NCBI GenBank assembly: GCA_023386255.1
Contig: JAEWKB010000104.1
Span: forward strand, 1 to 8,794
Length of the DNA: 8,794 nt
Direction: 5' to 3'
From: Bacteroidota bacterium
Lineage (GTDB): Bacteria; Bacteroidota; Bacteroidia; Flavobacteriales; Flavobacteriaceae
The notes under the pieces are model-generated. The model was not told where the DNA came from. It did no database searches and worked only from the letters and a program-made list of their open reading frames with translations. Shown here piece after piece: positions 6,317 to 8,794 of the stretch. A program made the translations under genes and the position numbers. The stretch's first letter is position 1. Each line of letters starts with the position of its first letter.

Positions 6317-8794
6317 CTTTACTTTTCTCGTTCGGTTCTGTATTTGGCGGCAGGTCCTGTACTTTGTTGGTTTCGGCATCTTCAGCCTTTTTCTCTTTTT
6401 CGCGCTTCTCCCGTTCTTTACGCTCTTTTTCGCGCTGCCTCATCAGTTTCTCTTCCTCGGTACGATGAAATAGTTCCCGGAATTTGTTGTAATCCATAGT
6501 TATAATAAAAGCCACGCCTGTTTCTATTACCTGGCCCTGCAACGCCACCTGATAATCGTTCTTGCGGTAGGCTCTTACTGCATAACGACCATCCTGGGTA
6601 AGCTGGTATTCAGCAGAAACATCACCGGCAATATTGGTGGTTTCTTCATTGGTTTGCTGTGGACCTTCCAACCCAAAGCTGCTGCCCACAGTTACTTTCA
6701 GCCTGTCATCAAAAAGCCTTTTAGAAACTCCGACATTAAGGTCAGTACGGTTGGCCATTTCGCCTGTTGTGTAATCTTCAGTTGATTCCAGGTCAAAATT
6801 AAGTTCAACTCCCTGTATCAGATTGGCAGCAAAATTATTAAGCTGCTGCGAAAGTATCTTGCTTACACTCTGCCTTGCAATAGATTCGGCGTTGTCGCCT
6901 CCTGCCTCACTGGCAAACGGGTTCTCCCCAATAAAGCGGTTCAGCAGCAATATTGCGAATACCTGTTTGTTTAGCTCTGACGGCTGCTGGCGTATCTGTT
7001 CCAGTTTAGTCCGCGTGGTATTAAGCACCTCGGTTGAAACACCATAATTACCTTCGGGCAGCACTATGTCAAAAGACAGTTCGGGCTTTAGCAGCTCACC
7101 ATTTATCTTCAACAGTGTGTTGAAAGGAATCCGCTGCTTAAAGGTGTTACGCTGTGATTGCGACATAGAGCCCAACTGATCTTCAACCAGGTCAATAGGG
7201 GCGGTCTCGGTTTTATATACTGCAGTGATGTTAAGCGTAGCATCGGTTGGCTCGCCTGTCCATAAAATGTAGCTGCCTTTCTGTATGTCAAACTTCCTTT
7301 TTATAAAGTTAAAGGTCATTTGGTAGGCACCTTCGGTAAATTCGTAGCGGCCTGTAAGGGTTGTTTTACCCGACTTGTCTATACCGCCCTGTAGCTGTGC
7401 TTCGCCCTGCAGCTGAAGGAAGTCGCCATTGCCTTTGTCAACTATCAGGTTCAGCTCAGCTTCTTTTACTATTTCAATTGCAACCGAAACATCCATACCT
7501 TTAAACTTACTGGTATTCAGGGTTTCCTCCATTTTAAGGCGCTGCTGCATTTCTACATTGTCCTGGTCTATAAACTCTACAATGCCCTCCCTGTCGGCAA
7601 TAGAAGGGTCCTGTTGTGGCAGCACTACCGTAAACTTAGTGTCTTCGTTTACCTTCAGGTTACCGTCTATAACGGGGTTGTTGATATCTCCTTTTATGTT
7701 CAGGTATGCGTCTATATAAAGATTGCCATAGTACAGGTCATTATCTTTGGCAGTTGAATTTACTGCCCTGAAGTTGTTGGCATCAACCGTGAGGTTAAAG
7801 CCGTAATCCTTGAAATCTGTAGTTGCAATGTAGCCGTTAATGTTTAGTACATTATTTTCCTCATCCTGAACCATAAAATTTGCAAGGGTAATGCCTCTGT
7901 CGTTTATGGCAATAGTTTCATTAATAGATTTAAAGTAAGAGTTTAGCTGTGTAACCCTAAATGCCACGTCATTAAACTCAAGGTTGCCGTTCACGTTAGG
8001 GTCTGCAGGAGTACCTGTAATTTTAAATTGTCCTGAAAGGTAACCGCTGCCTTCCTTAATTTCTCCAAAAGTAAATGCCTGCAGGCTGGACATGTTCAGC
8101 TTATCAATATCAAGATTCAGGTTAAAGTTTTGTGTGTCGGTCCTGTAAGTACCATCAAGGCTCACCTGGTTTCCGTTTCCTGTTATGGCTACGTCGGCTG
8201 TGTAAGTGCTGGCTGTAAGGTTGTCAACCTTTAGCTTAATATCTCCCACAGTGTCATTACTGATGGTGAAGTTGCTAATATCAAGGTCAGACACAAAAAC
8301 CGGATTGGTAGCAAGGTTCCTTAGCTGTGCTGTGCCGTTTAAAGTACCACCAATTTTTAACTCATCTTTTTGCACCATATTGGTAAGTGTTTGTATCTGG
8401 AAATTCTCCAGTTCCACATCCAGCGGTGCATTTGGCGCTTCAGATTGCGACTGCAAAGCGATAGACCCGCCGTTGTTGCTCAACACAAAGTTGTCAGCAT
8501 AGATACCGCCCTTGCCAAAACGCAGTACATTATCAACTGCAATATTCCACGGCTCATAGTTGAGCTTCAGGTTCTCAGGGTCAAGCGAGATTTCCGTAGC
8601 ACCGTTGGCCGCCCGCAGCTCGCCCGCCAGCAGATATTGCTCTTCTTCTTTACGATCAAGTATCTGTAACCTGTAGCTTAGCAGGTTTTCACGTACAACA
8701 CCTGTAATATTTGTCTGCGGAAGCAGGAACTGCTCGCTCTGCACTTCATCAATCGTCAGGCTGTAATTTAGGGCATCATCCTGTGTATTTATAG
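6309..8794 (-). CDS. tamB: TamB-like translocation/assembly module protein, C-terminal part (gene runs off the right edge)
   Basis: About 827 codons are visible and remain open to the right edge; a GTG at 8744 is an internal valine and not a start. The first visible residues are INTQDDALNYSLTIDEVQSE. TamB is an AsmA-like protein, anchored in the inner membrane by its N-terminus, which is missing here. It spans the periplasm as a long hydrophobic beta groove and meets the Omp85 partner at its C-terminus. In Escherichia coli it also contributes to phospholipid transport to the outer membrane. The visible part is almost entirely alternating beta strands of the 'LNINGYIATTDFKDYGFNL' kind. The TamB C-terminal (DUF490) domain is recognisable from GSYILWTGEPTDATLNI (near 7240-7290), through LNNFAANLIQGVELNFDLES (near 6790-6850), to VGVSKRLFDDRLKVTVGSSF (near 6680-6740). 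The last 52 residues form a Lys/Glu/Arg-rich tail. Flavobacterial TamB proteins are often around twice this length, so the missing part is probably large. It is cotranscribed with tamL. Confidence 0.92.
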   Translation of the reverse strand, partial: INTQDDALNYSLTIDEVQSEQFLLPQTNITGVVRENLLSYRLQILDRKEEEQYLLAGELRAANGATEISLDPENLKLNYEPWNIAVDNVLRFGKGGIYADNFVLSNNGGSIALQSQSEAPNAPLDVELENFQIQTLTNMVQKDELKIGGTLNGTAQLRNLATNPVFVSDLDISNFTISNDTVGDIKLKVDNLTASTYTADVAITGNGNQVSLDGTYRTDTQNFNLNLDIDKLNMSSLQAFTFGEIKEGSGYLSGQFKITGTPADPNVNGNLEFNDVAFRVTQLNSYFKSINETIAINDRGITLANFMVQDEENNVLNINGYIATTDFKDYGFNLTVDANNFRAVNSTAKDNDLYYGNLYIDAYLNIKGDINNPVIDGNLKVNEDTKFTVVLPQQDPSIADREGIVEFIDQDNVEMQQRLKMEETLNTSKFKGMDVSVAIEIVKEAELNLIVDKGNGDFLQLQGEAQLQGGIDKSGKTTLTGRYEFTEGAYQMTFNFIKRKFDIQKGSYILWTGEPTDATLNITAVYKTETAPIDLVEDQLGSMSQSQRNTFKQRIPFNTLLKINGELLKPELSFDIVLPEGNYGVSTEVLNTTRTKLEQIRQQPSELNKQVFAILLLNRFIGENPFASEAGGDNAESIARQSVSKILSQQLNNFAANLIQGVELNFDLESTEDYTTGEMANRTDLNVGVSKRLFDDRLKVTVGSSFGLEGPQQTNEETTNIAGDVSAEYQLTQDGRYAVRAYRKNDYQVALQGQVIETGVAFIITMDYNKFRELFHRTEEEKLMRQREKERKEREKREKEKKAEDAETNKVQDLPPNTEPNEKSKDE
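6393..6436 (-). repeat. 14-base direct repeat in the charged tail of tamB
   Basis: CTCTTTTTCGCGCT (plus strand) occurs at 6393-6406 and again exactly at 6423-6436, a 30-base period. In the protein this is REKE repeated ten residues apart within the tail RQREKERKEREKREKEKK. The in-frame period suggests the charged tail grew by duplication or slippage, though codon-limited low complexity could give the same result. Confidence 0.6.

Noticed and set aside
6317..6379. A 21-residue upstream extension of TamL from an earlier in-frame ATG
   Set aside because: It overlaps the end of tamB in another frame, is strongly basic, and would place the lipoprotein signal peptide inside the protein.

Overview
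The window looks like ordinary chromosomal DNA of a Bacteroidota bacterium, most likely a member of Flavobacteriaceae. The signs are the gene families present (a TamB-like protein followed by a lipoprotein form of TamA), A-rich leaders of the TAAAA type instead of Shine-Dalgarno sequences, and -7 elements resembling the Bacteroidota TAnnTTTG consensus. I see no insertion sequences, phage genes, tRNA or rRNA genes, CRISPR arrays or other marks of an accessory region, and no previously undescribed system.

Layout from left to right. The left edge cuts through a minus-strand gene for a secreted protein, of which only 39 N-terminal residues are visible. Diverging from it is a GNAT acetyltransferase gene that resembles the PaiA lineage, followed on the same strand by a flavin-binding 'general stress protein 26' type gene of the pyridoxamine-phosphate-oxidase fold. 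A clear hairpin terminator separates this from a convergent minus-strand gene for a YihY/BrkB-type membrane protein. A 249-base divergent intergenic region then leads to a plus-strand type II NADH:quinone dehydrogenase gene, with a candidate promoter and a short perfect inverted repeat in its leader. Every gap between genes is under 300 bases.

The right half (4016 to the end) is a minus-strand operon of two envelope-biogenesis genes. The upstream gene is tamB-like and enters from the right edge, so its N-terminal part is missing. It overlaps by eight bases the downstream gene tamL, an Omp85-family outer-membrane lipoprotein. In Proteobacteria TamA and TamB form the TAM complex, linked to outer-membrane protein assembly and, for TamB as an AsmA-like protein, to phospholipid transfer to the outer membrane. 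The overlap suggests the two products are made in coupled amounts.

Apart from the tamB-tamL pair the genes form no evident pathway; they are single transcription units in alternating directions. The features most worth a second look are the inverted repeat before the NADH dehydrogenase gene, the repeat-built charged tail of TamB, and the cut-off secreted protein at the left edge.
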